Positions 4,384 to 5,966 of a stretch of 5,966 nt of DNA are shown one piece after another (the first letter of the stretch is position 1; every line of letters begins with the position of its first letter). The notes under the pieces were generated by a model, which did no database searches, had not been told where the DNA came from, and worked only from the letters and a program-made list of their open reading frames with translations. Position numbers and translations under genes: made by a program. Where the stretch lies: contig JAPUKV010000050.1 in NCBI GenBank assembly GCA_027295475.1, forward strand, positions 1 through 5,966, read 5' to 3'. Origin of the DNA: Pseudomonadota bacterium. Its GTDB lineage: Bacteria; Pseudomonadota; Gammaproteobacteria; Woeseiales; Woeseiaceae.

Positions 4384-5966
4384 ATGAGCATGCTATCGCA
4401 GCACATACGGAATGGATCCGGCAGATCGCTAACACAGCTTGCTGTGTTTCTCGCGGTATCGTTTCTGTTTGCCAGCTGTGGTGGAAGCGGTAACGGCGTC
4501 AGTATCGGGACCGGACAGGACCCGGATCCGGTAGTCGTCGATTTTCCGATAGCGTTTGTAAAGGCCCCGTTGCCGCTTGACGCTCAGGGCGTGCTGGTGC
4601 AATCGGATGTTCGCGAGCTGATCACGTTTAGTATCGGCGCTGATCTTTATTTTCGCGACCGCGCTTCTCCAAGTGCGGCGGACATCAACATTACGGAACG
4701 TGAGACTGCAGGTCTCGGCGACGTTCGGGATGTTGAGATCGCGTACGACGGTTCAACGCTCCTGTTCGCAATGCGTGGGCCGGCCGATCTCAACCTCAAC
4801 CTCGACGATGAAAACCAGCCTACATGGAATATCTGGGAGTACGTTTTTGAAACAGACGAACTTCGACGAGTTATTCCATCAAACCTCACGGCAGAAAATG
4901 GCCACGATCTCGCCCCGAATTATTTACCCGATGGCCGAATCGTATTTTCATCGACTCGCCAGGCTCGCTCGAACGGCATCTTGGTTGATGAGGGCAAACC
5001 ACAGTTCGCCGCCCTGGACGAAGACCGGAACGAGATGGCATTCGTTCTTCATGTAATGAATTCAGACGGCTCGAATATCGAACAGGTTTCGTATAACCAG
5101 AGTCACGACTTCGATCCGTCAGTGCTTTCCAACGGCCAGATCGTATTCAGCCGCTGGGATAACATGGGGGTCAATGATGCGGTGAATCTTTACCGGATGA
5201 ATCCGGATGGATCGAATCTCGAGCTGCTTTACGGTCAGAACAGCCACGATACCGGTACAAACGGCGAGATCCTTCAGTTCATGCAAGCAAGGGAACTGGA
5301 AGATGGACAAATCATGACGCTCGTGCGCCCGTTCACGGACACGGCCGGCGGCGGTGATATCTTTGTAATCGATACCCCGGTCTACCTGGAGAACACTCAG
5401 CCTAATAAAGACAATCCCGGCATGACCGGACCGGCGCAGGCACCGGCAACAATCAACGACGTGTCGACGCTGGCAGGCGTCCCGTCGCGAGGTGGTCGTT
5501 ACGCATCGGTGTTCCCGATTCAGGACGGTACCGGCCGATTGATCGTAAGCTGGAGTCAGTGCCGCGTCGTCGAAAATCTCCTCGAAGTTCCCTGCACCGA
5601 CGAACGGCTGGCTGACCCGTTGGTACAGGAAGCGCCGCCGGTGTACGGCGTCTGGATTTATGATCCGCGCGACGATACACAGTTGCCGGTCGTACCGCCG
5701 GTAGCCGGATTTATATTCCCCGAAGTGGTTGCTGCAGATCCGAGGACAGCGCCGCCGGTGATTCTCGGCGGGTCAAATGACTTTACGATGGACCCGAACC
5801 TCGCCATCGAGGGCGTCGGCGTGCTGCATATCCGCAGCATTTACGACTTCGACGGTGCTGTCCTCCCCGGCATAGATATCGATGTCCTGGCGGACCCGGC
5901 ACGGACGACGGCAGATCAGAGACCGGCCCGGTTCCTGAGAATTGTTAAGGCGGTTTCCCTTCCCGA
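4384..5966 (+). CDS. HzsA-related PD40 beta-propeller lipoprotein, 3' end cut by window
   Basis: Open for 527 codons from the ATG at 4384 to the right edge. Residues about 15-31 are a hydrophobic signal ending in FAS before Cys32-Gly-Gly, a lipoprotein pattern without Asp at +2, so outer-membrane sorting is likely. Two clear PD40/TolB-like propeller blades are visible: LAPNYLPDGRIVFSSTR (176-192) and FDPSVLSNGQIVFSRWDN (243-260). The second is followed by NLYRMNPDGSNLELLY (268-283); LHVMNSDGSNIEQVSY (222-237) supplies the matching strand of the first. This repeat style, with HD before each blade (174-175, 241-242) and H288-D289, resembles the middle domain of hydrazine synthase alpha and the HzsA-related proteins of Gammaproteobacteria. 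No CxxCH occurs in the visible part; the only cysteines are 32, 393 and 404. Any haem site must lie beyond the window. The gene is divergent from the cytochrome operon, which suggests a shared extracytoplasmic redox role. Membership is by recognition; a plain TolB-like propeller is the alternative. It is not evidence for hydrazine synthesis. Confidence 0.85.
   Translation, partial: MSMLSQHIRNGSGRSLTQLAVFLAVSFLFASCGGSGNGVSIGTGQDPDPVVVDFPIAFVKAPLPLDAQGVLVQSDVRELITFSIGADLYFRDRASPSAADINITERETAGLGDVRDVEIAYDGSTLLFAMRGPADLNLNLDDENQPTWNIWEYVFETDELRRVIPSNLTAENGHDLAPNYLPDGRIVFSSTRQARSNGILVDEGKPQFAALDEDRNEMAFVLHVMNSDGSNIEQVSYNQSHDFDPSVLSNGQIVFSRWDNMGVNDAVNLYRMNPDGSNLELLYGQNSHDTGTNGEILQFMQARELEDGQIMTLVRPFTDTAGGGDIFVIDTPVYLENTQPNKDNPGMTGPAQAPATINDVSTLAGVPSRGGRYASVFPIQDGTGRLIVSWSQCRVVENLLEVPCTDERLADPLVQEAPPVYGVWIYDPRDDTQLPVVPPVAGFIFPEVVAADPRTAPPVILGGSNDFTMDPNLAIEGVGVLHIRSIYDFDGAVLPGIDIDVLADPARTTADQRPARFLRIVKAVSLP

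Overview
The window most resembles an accessory, respiration-related locus of a marine-type Gammaproteobacterium. This rests on lipoprotein signals, strong Shine-Dalgarno sites, fairly GC-rich genes (36 of 60 bases are G or C in 1201-1260) and protein families I associate with uncultured marine gammaproteobacteria such as the Woeseia group. That placement is recognition and inference, not a database result.

Layout. Two genes on the minus strand form an operon reading leftwards. The first (1945-3162) encodes an exported monohaem c-type cytochrome related to the DUF1588/DUF1585 (Planctomycete-type 'PSD') cytochromes. The second (1931 down to the left edge, incomplete) encodes a lipoprotein with two tandem CxxCH modules followed by a LamG/concanavalin-like domain. 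They lie 13 bases apart, and the ribosome binding site of the second overlaps the stop codon of the first. On the plus strand, reading rightwards from 4384 and cut by the right edge, is a third long gene. It encodes a lipoprotein with PD40-type beta-propeller repeats and resembles the middle domain of hydrazine synthase alpha (HzsA-related family). Both edge genes lack a stop codon inside the window, so a search for complete reading frames would miss them.

Between the divergent transcription units is a long (about 1.2 kb), more AT-rich spacer (3163-4383) with no convincing protein gene. It holds a perfect 20-base palindrome containing the CRP half-sites TGTGA-N6-TCACA. This sits at exactly -41.5 from a good predicted -10 box (CATAAT) of the minus-strand operon, the geometry of a class II CRP-activated promoter. 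It also holds several inverted repeats, a terminator-like hairpin followed by six T's, and two overlapping palindromes upstream of the plus-strand gene. One of these palindromes, TGCAAACGCTTGCA, resembles a LacI/PurR-family operator.

How the parts may work together (inference). All three proteins carry export or lipoprotein signals, two have c-type haem motifs, and the third belongs to a family related to a haem enzyme subunit. The locus therefore looks like an extracytoplasmic, probably outer-membrane-attached, redox or electron-transfer module under catabolite/CRP-type control. Its substrate cannot be read from the sequence, and nothing here shows hydrazine or anammox metabolism.
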